Of a stretch of 8,720 nucleotides of DNA, positions 1-5,376 are shown one piece after another. The notes beneath the pieces were generated by a model. It ran no database searches. It was not told the origin of the DNA and saw only the letters and a program-made list of their open reading frames with translations. The position numbers were made by a program, and so were the translations under genes. The DNA comes from Syntrophaceae bacterium (GTDB lineage: Bacteria > Desulfobacterota > Syntrophia > Syntrophales > UBA5619). The stretch covers positions 1 through 8,720 of the forward strand of contig CAKKRN010000293.1 of assembly GCA_919902745.1 (NCBI GenBank). The letters are read 5' to 3'. Positions within the stretch are counted from its first letter, which is position 1, and each line of letters opens with the position of its first letter.

Positions 1-60
1 CGGGCAACTGACGGTAAGAGGACTTGCACCTCTCAAGATTCGCAGCCTTGTCGGCTGTTC
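1..60 (-). other. Possible structured RNA fragment (group II intron-like?) at the left edge
   Basis: Two short perfect hairpins lie side by side. Positions 43-47 pair with 53-57 (CAGCC/GGCTG, 5-base loop) and 17-21 pair with 29-33 (AGAGG/CCTCT, 7-base loop). Read on the minus strand, the second hairpin presents GGTGCAAGTCC. From memory this resembles stem-loops in domain I of some bacterial group II introns, but no GTGYG 5' boundary is visible and the rest would lie off the left edge. A degenerate tRNA T-arm or an insertion-sequence end are alternatives. The pairing is seen directly; the identity is a weak guess and the strand is uncertain. Confidence 0.25.
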
Positions 61-197
61 CATGTTTGTTTTCTCCATTTGCCGCCTGGTTTCCCGGCGG
101 TTCCACATTATTTCAACGATATATCCGTTGGCCCCAGCCCATCACAGAACAAGACATCCAGCCTTATGGTGCCGTCGGGATCGTTGCAGATGAAACT
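61..197. other. Non-coding stretch downstream of the thioesterase gene
   Basis: No supported gene. One small hairpin, CCGCC (82-86) with GGCGG (96-100), has no T-run on the minus strand, where a terminator for the thioesterase operon would be needed. Confidence 0.4.
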
Positions 198-665
198 TTA
201 CACGCTGAACTTGGGCGGCAGGGGCCGATCCATGGCCAAGCCGTTGCCGGGCAAGATCATCAGCGTGGAGGTCCCGTGGGCAAGGAGTCTGCCGTTTTGA
301 TCGTTGACTGTCGCTTCGGCATATCCCAGCGTTTTGCCCAGTTTGATCTGGCGGCCTTTGGCGATGAGCTTGCCCGATACCGTCGGCGCAAGATAGTTCA
401 GTTTCAAATCGACGGTGGTGGCGCCGGCTTTTGGGTCTTCAATCCCGCAAAATAACGCCCAGAAGGCAGCGGCATCGATAATCGAAGCATAAACCCCGCC
501 GTGAACGAAGCCAAACGGCTGCAGATGTTTTTCGGCCAGATGGACTTCGAGCAGGCTGAAGCCGAGCCCCACGTCCAGAATCTTCATCGACAACAGCTCG
601 AAATAGGGGCTATGATTTACGAATTGCGTGACGCGTTCGATGTATTCAGGATTGAGTTTCCTCAT
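198..665 (-). CDS. PaaI-type hotdog-fold acyl-CoA thioesterase
   Basis: A 155-residue protein of the PaaI/YbgC-like hotdog thioesterase family, which hydrolyses acyl-CoA or aryl-CoA thioesters in the cytoplasm. The family signature is clear: Pro-Phe-Gly-Phe-Val-His-Gly-Gly at residues 50-57 with the HGG motif at 55-57, followed by Asp64 at the start of the long hotdog helix (SIIDAAA), the usual catalytic acid position. The segment around residues 86-100 (DLKLNYLAP) matches the family's second conserved strand. The chosen start is the ATG at 665, which overlaps the stop of the upstream oxidoreductase gene as ATGA. No strong Shine-Dalgarno precedes it, so translation is probably coupled. An upstream in-frame start at 743 would overlap the oxidoreductase gene by about 80 bases and add residues outside the domain. 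Substrate is unknown. The pairing with an aldehyde:ferredoxin oxidoreductase suggests supply or removal of a carboxylic acid. Confidence 0.9.
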   Translation of the reverse strand: MRKLNPEYIERVTQFVNHSPYFELLSMKILDVGLGFSLLEVHLAEKHLQPFGFVHGGVYASIIDAAAFWALFCGIEDPKAGATTVDLKLNYLAPTVSGKLIAKGRQIKLGKTLGYAEATVNDQNGRLLAHGTSTLMILPGNGLAMDRPLPPKFSV

Positions 666-2506
666 GTTTTTATGTACCCATATGCCCATTCGATATCCAG
701 TTCCACGAGTTTCTGATGGGTTGGAATTCCTGCCTCGTTCCATCCGAGCATTTGGTAGTAATCCCGTTGAGCCATCTCCAGCTTGGCCGAATCAACGGAT
801 ATGTCCTTCAGTGGACCTTCCGGAGGCGAATCGAAGAATCTTCGGGGCAGCTTGTCTTCATTTCTGGAAATTCCCTCCCGGAGATTGAAGATTCGCGCAA
901 GGGTGATTCCCCGTTCAACGATATCTGCAAGCGGCCGGGAACCCATCGGCCATCCGGTAACCGCTTCCACGGCATCTCCGATTTGCTGATGGCTCCATGG
1001 CACAAAGATGCACATGCCTATGTAATTGCCCATGTGACGCCAGAGGCCGACCTCGTGCACCATCTGTGCTTTCCTCCGGCTTAATTCCGTCGTCGGCAAC
1101 GTTTCCCACTCGACCTGATTCTTCTGGACCAGATCATCCATAACACCGGAGCAGTGATCCGCCCCGGATGCATGGATACTGTAATGCAATCCCATTCCCT
1201 GCTTATAGCGGGGCTCATGCATTGGAAGTTCTAAACCTTTGACATGAATTGCATATTCAGAGGATCCCCGGCCGATTCTTTCAGAAGTCCGTTTTGTCCC
1301 TTCCGCAAGGATATCTCCGAACCCTTTGCGGATGGCGATCCGTTCAACCATCTCAACCAGCGCCTCGGCATTGCCGAACGTCAATTCCAGACCGTCGGTG
1401 TCTCTTTTGGTTATAATTCCCTTTTCATAACATTCCATCGCAAAGGATATGGAAACGCCGGTTGAAATCGTGTCGATGCCGTGGCGCGCACAAATTTCAT
1501 TGGCCTTCATCAGGGCCTCAATATTGTTCACACCGCAATTGGCACCCAGGGCGCCGAGCGTTTCATACTCCGGCCCCCCATAACGGATATCCACCTTCCA
1601 GGGCTTTTCAAGACTCACAACCCTTTTGCACCGGATGGGGCATGCATAACAGGTCTCCCTTTTCTTCACATAGCCCTTTTCAAACAACTGCTGAGGGGTG
1701 ATCTGTTCCACGCCGGGAAATCTGCCGCCATTAAAGTTTCGAATCGGCAAATTGCCGGAGATTTCGTATTGCATCATGGTGGATCCCGTGCCAATATGGT
1801 AATAGCTGGATGCTTTTTCCTTGAAGTTCTTTCCCATCCACCGGGCAAGCTCCATCATTTTCTTTTGATCAGCCACTTCAGGCGGGGTTTCGCCCCGGAC
1901 GGCTATTGCCTTCAATTTCTTGGAGCCCATGACGGCGCCGAGTCCGGTTCGTCCGGCGACATGGGTAATGTCGTTTGCAATGCAGGCATAGCGGATCAGT
2001 TTTTCTCCACCGGGACCGATCAATGCGGTTCGGATTTTATCGCTGCCAAGCTCCTTTTTGATTGCAACATCGGCATCGGCTATTTCCAGACCCCATAAAT
2101 GGCCGGCCTCACGGATTTCAATTTCGCCATGGTTGATCCAGACATAAACGGGAACGGACGATGCCCCTTCAACGATGATTGCATCATATCCGGAACGCTT
2201 GAGTTCGGCGCCCCAGAATCCTCCAGCCTCTGCTTCCCCAAATCCGCCCGTCAAAGGTGATTTTGCCCCGACGCTATTTCTTCCGCTTCCCGGCAGAGGA
2301 TTCCCCGTCAACGGACCGAGGGCGAAAATGAGCTTGTTGTCCGGCCCCAGTGGGTCTATTCCCGGGGATACTTCGGTCAACAGCGTATGGATAATGATTC
2401 CCCGGCCGCCGAGATAAAGTTTGTAATAATCTTCGGATGGCTTTTCGACGGAATGTCGCCGGGTCGACAGGTTGATGCGGAGTATTTTCCCATTATATCC
2501 AAACAT
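662..2506 (-). CDS. Tungsten-type aldehyde:ferredoxin oxidoreductase
   Basis: A 614-residue protein of the AOR family. These cytoplasmic enzymes carry a tungsten (or molybdenum) bis-pterin centre and one [4Fe-4S] cluster, and interconvert aldehydes and carboxylic acids using ferredoxin. The length matches the family (about 600-650). The N-terminus (FGYNGKILRINL) is typical. The cluster ligands are visible as C-x2-C-x3-C at Cys286, Cys289 and Cys293, with the fourth at Cys499 (YIGMC). Other recognisable blocks are GGRG at 33-36, the pterin-binding region around 75-105, and GPEYETLGALG at 311-321. AAGGA at 2514-2518 lies 7 bases before the ATG. The gene is first in a two-gene operon with a thioesterase and has its own promoter at 2550-2578. 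The substrate cannot be read from sequence. The related BamB subunit of class II benzoyl-CoA reductase has the same fold, but no other bam genes are visible here. Family assignment is firm; substrate is open. Confidence 0.95.
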   Translation of the reverse strand: MFGYNGKILRINLSTRRHSVEKPSEDYYKLYLGGRGIIIHTLLTEVSPGIDPLGPDNKLIFALGPLTGNPLPGSGRNSVGAKSPLTGGFGEAEAGGFWGAELKRSGYDAIIVEGASSVPVYVWINHGEIEIREAGHLWGLEIADADVAIKKELGSDKIRTALIGPGGEKLIRYACIANDITHVAGRTGLGAVMGSKKLKAIAVRGETPPEVADQKKMMELARWMGKNFKEKASSYYHIGTGSTMMQYEISGNLPIRNFNGGRFPGVEQITPQQLFEKGYVKKRETCYACPIRCKRVVSLEKPWKVDIRYGGPEYETLGALGANCGVNNIEALMKANEICARHGIDTISTGVSISFAMECYEKGIITKRDTDGLELTFGNAEALVEMVERIAIRKGFGDILAEGTKRTSERIGRGSSEYAIHVKGLELPMHEPRYKQGMGLHYSIHASGADHCSGVMDDLVQKNQVEWETLPTTELSRRKAQMVHEVGLWRHMGNYIGMCIFVPWSHQQIGDAVEAVTGWPMGSRPLADIVERGITLARIFNLREGISRNEDKLPRRFFDSPPEGPLKDISVDSAKLEMAQRDYYQMLGWNEAGIPTHQKLVELDIEWAYGYIKT

Positions 2507-2513
2507 GATTTTA

Positions 2514-2518
2514 TCCTT
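2514..2518 (-). promoter_or_regulatory. Shine-Dalgarno of the AOR gene
   Basis: AAGGA on the minus strand, 7 bases before the ATG at 2506. It fixes the start that gives the family-typical N-terminus. Confidence 0.7.
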
Positions 2519-2549
2519 TGCTGATCAGGTATTGCGTAATATTGTTGGA

Positions 2550-2578
2550 AACATATGGCGAACGGCCTCGTGTGTCAA
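2550..2578 (-). promoter_or_regulatory. Sigma-70-type promoter of the AOR-thioesterase operon
   Basis: On the minus strand a perfect TTGACA (-35, positions 2573-2578) is separated by 17 bases from TATGTT (-10, positions 2550-2555, four of six consensus bases). Transcription would start near 2543, leaving a leader of about 37 bases with the Shine-Dalgarno. This is the best promoter in the window. It indicates that the oxidoreductase operon is transcribed separately from the DUF554 gene upstream on the same strand. Confidence 0.65.
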
Positions 2579-2669
2579 TGAGATATTTTAAGCCATGAAA
2601 AGGGTCCGGAATGGCGATACCGGCTGTGTGCTCCTGCAAGCTTTCAGTCCGAAGGGGGATCGTCGCCGC

Positions 2670-3350
2670 CTATCCGGCAAAGAAAGCGGCCCAGGCAATG
2701 GCGTAGAAGAGGGCCGGGAGAAAATTGCCGATGCGTATCCGGGCCATGTTCATCAGGTTGATGCCGATGCCGAGGATGACGAGACCGCCGGTGGCGGTTA
2801 CGGCGCTGAGAACCGCCGGTTGGCGAAGGAAGTCGAGGTGCGAAGCCAGCAGCGTGACGGCGCCCTGGACCAGCAACACGGAGAGGGCCGAGAAGGCCAC
2901 CCCCGCCCCCAGGGTCGAGGCCAGCGCGACGGAGGCCACGCCGTCGAGGAGGGATTTGATGTAGAGGGTGCGCGTATCGCCCACGGTGCCGTCCTGGATG
3001 CAGCCGACGATCATCATCGCACCGGTCAGATAGAGGATCGAGGCGGAGACGAACCCCTGGACGAAGGTTGAAGAATCCGAGCCGGTCCGCGCTTTGAGCC
3101 ACTCGCCGACGCGTTCTACCCCCTGCTCGATGCGGAGGAACTCGCCGGTCACGGCGCCCGACAAGAGACAGCCGATGGCCGCCAGAGACTCCTTCCCGGA
3201 AAGGGCCATTTGCAGTCCGATCAGGATCACCGAAAGGCCGAGTCCCTGCATGACGGTGGTCTTGAGTCGTTCAGGAAGGTGTTTCCCGGCAGCCAGGCCG
3301 ACCAAGGCGCCGGCAAGTATCGCCCCCGCATTAACAAAGGTCCCTGTCAA
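2670..3350 (-). CDS. DUF554 family integral membrane protein
   Basis: A 226-residue hydrophobic protein that matches the DUF554 (YdfK-like) family of uncharacterised bacterial inner-membrane proteins. The diagnostic N-terminus is present (M-x-GTFVNAGAILAGALVG, residues 1-18), followed by several predicted membrane segments, roughly at residues 5-22, 36-50, 56-70, 98-118, 138-155 and 185-225, rich in Gly and Ala. Length is typical. The start is a TTG at 3350: it gives the family N-terminus and is preceded by AAGGGG at a suitable distance on the minus strand. No enzymatic motif is visible, and the family's role is unknown to me; transport is a guess only. The gene stands alone on its strand, with a promoter at 3409-3438 and the oxidoreductase operon 163 bases downstream. 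Confidence 0.9.
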   Translation of the reverse strand: MTGTFVNAGAILAGALVGLAAGKHLPERLKTTVMQGLGLSVILIGLQMALSGKESLAAIGCLLSGAVTGEFLRIEQGVERVGEWLKARTGSDSSTFVQGFVSASILYLTGAMMIVGCIQDGTVGDTRTLYIKSLLDGVASVALASTLGAGVAFSALSVLLVQGAVTLLASHLDFLRQPAVLSAVTATGGLVILGIGINLMNMARIRIGNFLPALFYAIAWAAFFAG

Positions 3351-3408
3351 TAAAATCCCCTTCCGTCGTGATTTTTTCCGCGCAGCGGACGGTCAGCGCA
3401 CCGTATTT

Positions 3409-3438
3409 CTTCTATCGGATTGCTAAGAGCCTTGTCAA
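3409..3438 (-). promoter_or_regulatory. Probable promoter of the DUF554 gene
   Basis: On the minus strand a perfect TTGACA (3433-3438) is followed after 18 bases by TAGAAG (3409-3414, four of six consensus bases). The transcript would start about 50 bases before the TTG start codon. The perfect -35 box and its position upstream of a gene with a good Shine-Dalgarno support it; the -10 is only fair. Confidence 0.5.
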
Positions 3439-3464
3439 CGGATTTTCCAGCGACGCAGCCCGAT

Positions 3465-3491
3465 GTCCGATCTGCAAAAAGCAGATCGGAC
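3465..3491. repeat. Perfect 11-bp hairpin with A5 loop
   Basis: GTCCGATCTGC at 3465-3475 and its exact reverse complement at 3481-3491 flank AAAAA. No T-run follows on either strand, so it is not a standard intrinsic terminator. It could be an RNA leader element or a protein-binding palindrome. The symmetry is seen directly; its role is unknown. Confidence 0.75.
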
Positions 3492-3589
3492 CGGTGAATG
3501 GACGGATATCGCGCGTACCCCGGGGAGTGGGAACAGAAAAAAGTCCCCATTTCTTGTCTTGAAAGGAAGCCGCAAATCTGATAGACGCC

Positions 3590-3613
3590 CGGTCATGGAC
3601 AGGACCGTTTTTT
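3590..3613 (+). terminator. Terminator-like hairpin upstream of the LpxH-like gene
   Basis: CGGTC (3590-3594) pairs with GACCG (3603-3607) over an 8-base loop, followed directly by six T (3608-3613) on the plus strand. The stem is only 5 bp, so it may be weak. It sits 49 bases before the LpxH-like start codon, where a terminator could act as an attenuator or block read-through from upstream. Confidence 0.35.
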
Positions 3614-3662
3614 CGACAGCACATCGCCGTTTGCGGAAGCTCTTCCCGCGGGGGGGGCGGGC

Positions 3663-4433
3663 ATGAGGGCGATCTTCCTCTCCGACGCCCATTTGGAAGG
3701 CCCCGGCGATGCCGCCTATCCGAAGCTGATCCGTTTTTTGGACCGGCTCCGGGGAAGGGGGGATGACGGCGGCAGGCCGATTTCTGCCGATGCACTTGTC
3801 GTTGACCACCTGGTCATTGCCGGCGATTTCTTCGATTTCTGGTTCGGGAGAGGGAATGCCGTCTATCCCGGTTTCCAGCCGGTGATCGACAGAATCGCGG
3901 TCTTGAAACAGCAGGGCGTCCGAATCTGCCTCTGCGAGGGAAACCACGATTTTTTTCTGGGCGATTATTTTACAGGAAGGCTTGGGATCGAGGTCTATCC
4001 GGAATGGGCGGAGTTTGAAATCGACGGCCTCCGTGTTCTCGTTTCCCACGGGGATACGGTGGACCGGGGCAACCGGAAATATCTGGCGCTCCGAAGATTC
4101 CTGCGAAGCCGATTTTCCAGTGCTCTTCAGCGGCTGCTTCCGCTGAAGCTGCTCTGGCGTCTGGCCCGTCTCAGTTCGACGATGAGCAAGGAGATGTCCG
4201 GGGAGTCACAGGACCGTCTGGCGGAAATCATGCACCGGTTTGCCCTTGGGAAATTTCAGCAAGGATACGATGCCGTGATCCTCGGCCATTGTCATAAGCC
4301 GATTCTACGCGAGGCGTTTTACGACGGAAGACGAAAGACCTTTGCGACGCTGGGCGACTGGATTGCCAACGACTCCTACCTCTCTTACGATGACGGCCGC
4401 TTTTCACTGAATCGCTTTTTTCCCGGGGAGTGA
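3663..4433 (+). CDS. lpxH: LpxH-like UDP-2,3-diacylglucosamine pyrophosphatase (calcineurin-like phosphoesterase)
   Basis: A 256-residue metallophosphoesterase with the LpxH pattern. LpxH cleaves UDP-2,3-diacylglucosamine to lipid X and UMP at the inner membrane face, a step of lipid A synthesis. The five metal-binding motifs appear in order: D8-x-H10, GDFFD at 54-58 followed by FWFG, GNHDF at 93-97, SHGD at 128-131, and GHCH at 208-211. The basic-hydrophobic stretch at about 144-172 (RFLRSRF to LARLSS) corresponds to the LpxH insertion cap that contacts acyl chains and membrane. Length is slightly above the E. coli enzyme (about 240). The ATG at 3663 follows a G-rich stretch that can act as Shine-Dalgarno. 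The Mut7-C gene begins 8 bases after its stop, so the two are likely co-transcribed. A generic UDP-sugar or nucleotide phosphoesterase is the alternative, as no other lpx gene is nearby. Confidence 0.85.
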   Translation: MRAIFLSDAHLEGPGDAAYPKLIRFLDRLRGRGDDGGRPISADALVVDHLVIAGDFFDFWFGRGNAVYPGFQPVIDRIAVLKQQGVRICLCEGNHDFFLGDYFTGRLGIEVYPEWAEFEIDGLRVLVSHGDTVDRGNRKYLALRRFLRSRFSSALQRLLPLKLLWRLARLSSTMSKEMSGESQDRLAEIMHRFALGKFQQGYDAVILGHCHKPILREAFYDGRRKTFATLGDWIANDSYLSYDDGRFSLNRFFPGE

Positions 4434-4441
4434 GGGGCGTC

Positions 4442-4915
4442 ATGGGGGCAAGATTCGCCGCGGATTGCAATCTGGGTAAACTGGCAAAGTGGCTCCGGAT
4501 TCTTGGGTATGACACCCTGTATGAACGGGGGAATGCAGATCGGAGCTTTCTCAAGAAGGCCGGGGAAGAGGGGAGGATCGCCCTTACCCGCAAGCGCGAT
4601 CTCGCCGGTCTCTCCGCTCCGGGGTGTCTCGTCGTGGTGAAAGCCGACCATGTCGCCGGGCAGATCGGCGAGGTTCTGGAGGCGCTGGCTCTGGAGCCGG
4701 ATCCGGCAAGACGGATGACCCGCTGCCTGCGCTGCAACGAGCTTATGGAAGAGGTTGCCAAGGAACGGGTAGAAGGCCTCGTTCCGGCCTATGTCTATGA
4801 AAAATACCCACGGTTTCGAAGATGTCCCTGCTGCAACGGAATCTTCTGGCCGGGAACGCACAGCCGGCATGTCGAAGACACTCTCAGGAAGCGCAATCTC
4901 GAGTGTCGCCCTTGA
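4442..4915 (+). CDS. Mut7-C domain putative RNase with C-terminal zinc ribbon
   Basis: A 157-residue protein of the Mut7-C (DUF82) family, a PIN-like fold predicted to be an RNase. The N-terminal half shows the family opening with Phe5-Ala-Ala-Asp8 and LGKLAKWLRILGYDT at 11-25, then Asp33 and the TRKRDL block with Asp53; these acids are candidate metal ligands. The C-terminal part has a zinc-ribbon pattern, C95-x2-C98 and C128-x2-C131, followed by W-P-G-T-H at 136-140, which is usual in this family. I chose ATG 4442 because GAGGGG at 4432-4437 precedes it. A GTG at 4430 overlapping the LpxH stop (GTGA) would add four residues and cannot be excluded. It is the second gene after the LpxH-like gene, and its last 32 bases overlap the 3' end of the convergent MoaB gene. 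The cellular role of the family is not established. Confidence 0.88.
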   Translation: MGARFAADCNLGKLAKWLRILGYDTLYERGNADRSFLKKAGEEGRIALTRKRDLAGLSAPGCLVVVKADHVAGQIGEVLEALALEPDPARRMTRCLRCNELMEEVAKERVEGLVPAYVYEKYPRFRRCPCCNGIFWPGTHSRHVEDTLRKRNLECRP

Positions 4916-5375
4916 TCTTTTCGATCGCGTGTGCAAGGGCGGGCAGCAGAAAACCGAGATTTTCCATCGCACCTTTTGGACTGCCGGGAAGGTTGATGAT
5001 CAGGGTCCGGCCACGAATACCGGCCACGGCGCGTGAAATCATCGCGTGGGGGGTGATGGCCGCGCTCCGGCGTCTCATCTCTTCCGCCATTCCCGGGATC
5101 TCCCGATCGATCACCTCCCGCGTCGCATCCGGCGTTACATCCCGCGGACTGACGCCGGTGCCGCCCGTCGTCACGATCAGGTCGGTTTTATCACCATCGC
5201 TCCATTCGATCAGGGAGCGGCGGATCAACTCCTTTTCGTCGGGGATGATCCGCAGTCCGACAATCTCCATTCCCGTTTGCCGGAGCAGTCCGACGATCTC
5301 CGGTCCGCTTGTGTCCTCGCGCTCGCCTCGCGATCCCCGGTCGCTGATCGTGATGACAACGGCCTTAAAGCCCAT
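4884..5375 (-). CDS. moaB: MoaB/MogA family molybdopterin adenylyltransferase
   Basis: A 163-residue protein of the MoaB/Mog family. Members adenylylate molybdopterin, activating it for insertion of molybdate or tungstate. Motifs in order: Ser11-Asp12-Arg13 with D21-x-SGP at 21-25, TTGGTG at 69-74 followed by SPRDVTPDAT (the substrate-binding Gly-rich loop and conserved Asp), and NLPGSPKGA at 128-136. Length and motif spacing are normal. The start ATG at 5375 comes one base after the TGA of the EF-G-like gene (TGA-A-ATG), with GGAAGG just upstream inside that gene, so translation is likely coupled. A longer frame reaching 5459 would add a basic, low-complexity stretch outside the family. The product should matter for the tungsten oxidoreductase in this window, although the two genes are in different operons. 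Whether it is MoaB or MogA cannot be separated reliably here. Confidence 0.9.
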   Translation of the reverse strand: MGFKAVVITISDRGSRGEREDTSGPEIVGLLRQTGMEIVGLRIIPDEKELIRRSLIEWSDGDKTDLIVTTGGTGVSPRDVTPDATREVIDREIPGMAEEMRRRSAAITPHAMISRAVAGIRGRTLIINLPGSPKGAMENLGFLLPALAHAIEKIKGDTRDCAS

Positions 5376-5376
5376 T

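Larger units (their letters stand above)
3351..3662. other. 312-base divergent intergenic region with several hairpins
   Basis: This region separates the DUF554 gene (minus) from the LpxH-like gene (plus). Visible content: the DUF554 promoter, a perfect 11-bp hairpin at 3465-3491, a terminator-like hairpin at 3590-3613, and a G-rich stretch immediately before the LpxH start, with eight consecutive G at 3650-3657. Short open frames cross it but none has a Shine-Dalgarno or a recognisable product. No clear plus-strand promoter for the LpxH-like gene was found. Confidence 0.6.

Noticed and set aside
17..57. tRNA gene
   Set aside because: The T-arm-like loop lacks the TTC signature and no acceptor stem or D-arm can be formed in the visible sequence.
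82..100. Hairpin as terminator for the thioesterase operon
   Set aside because: Only five base pairs, and no T-run follows on the minus strand.
111..197. In-frame continuation of 29 codons after the thioesterase stop
   Set aside because: The hotdog domain is already complete before the TAA, and the extension resembles no known domain, so read-through or a nonsense mutation is not supported.
1481..2098. 205-codon open frame on the plus strand
   Set aside because: Antisense to the aldehyde:ferredoxin oxidoreductase gene, with no family resemblance or ribosome-binding site.
662..2506. BamB subunit of class II benzoyl-CoA reductase
   Set aside because: Same superfamily and length, but no other bam subunit genes are present; the simpler AOR assignment is kept.
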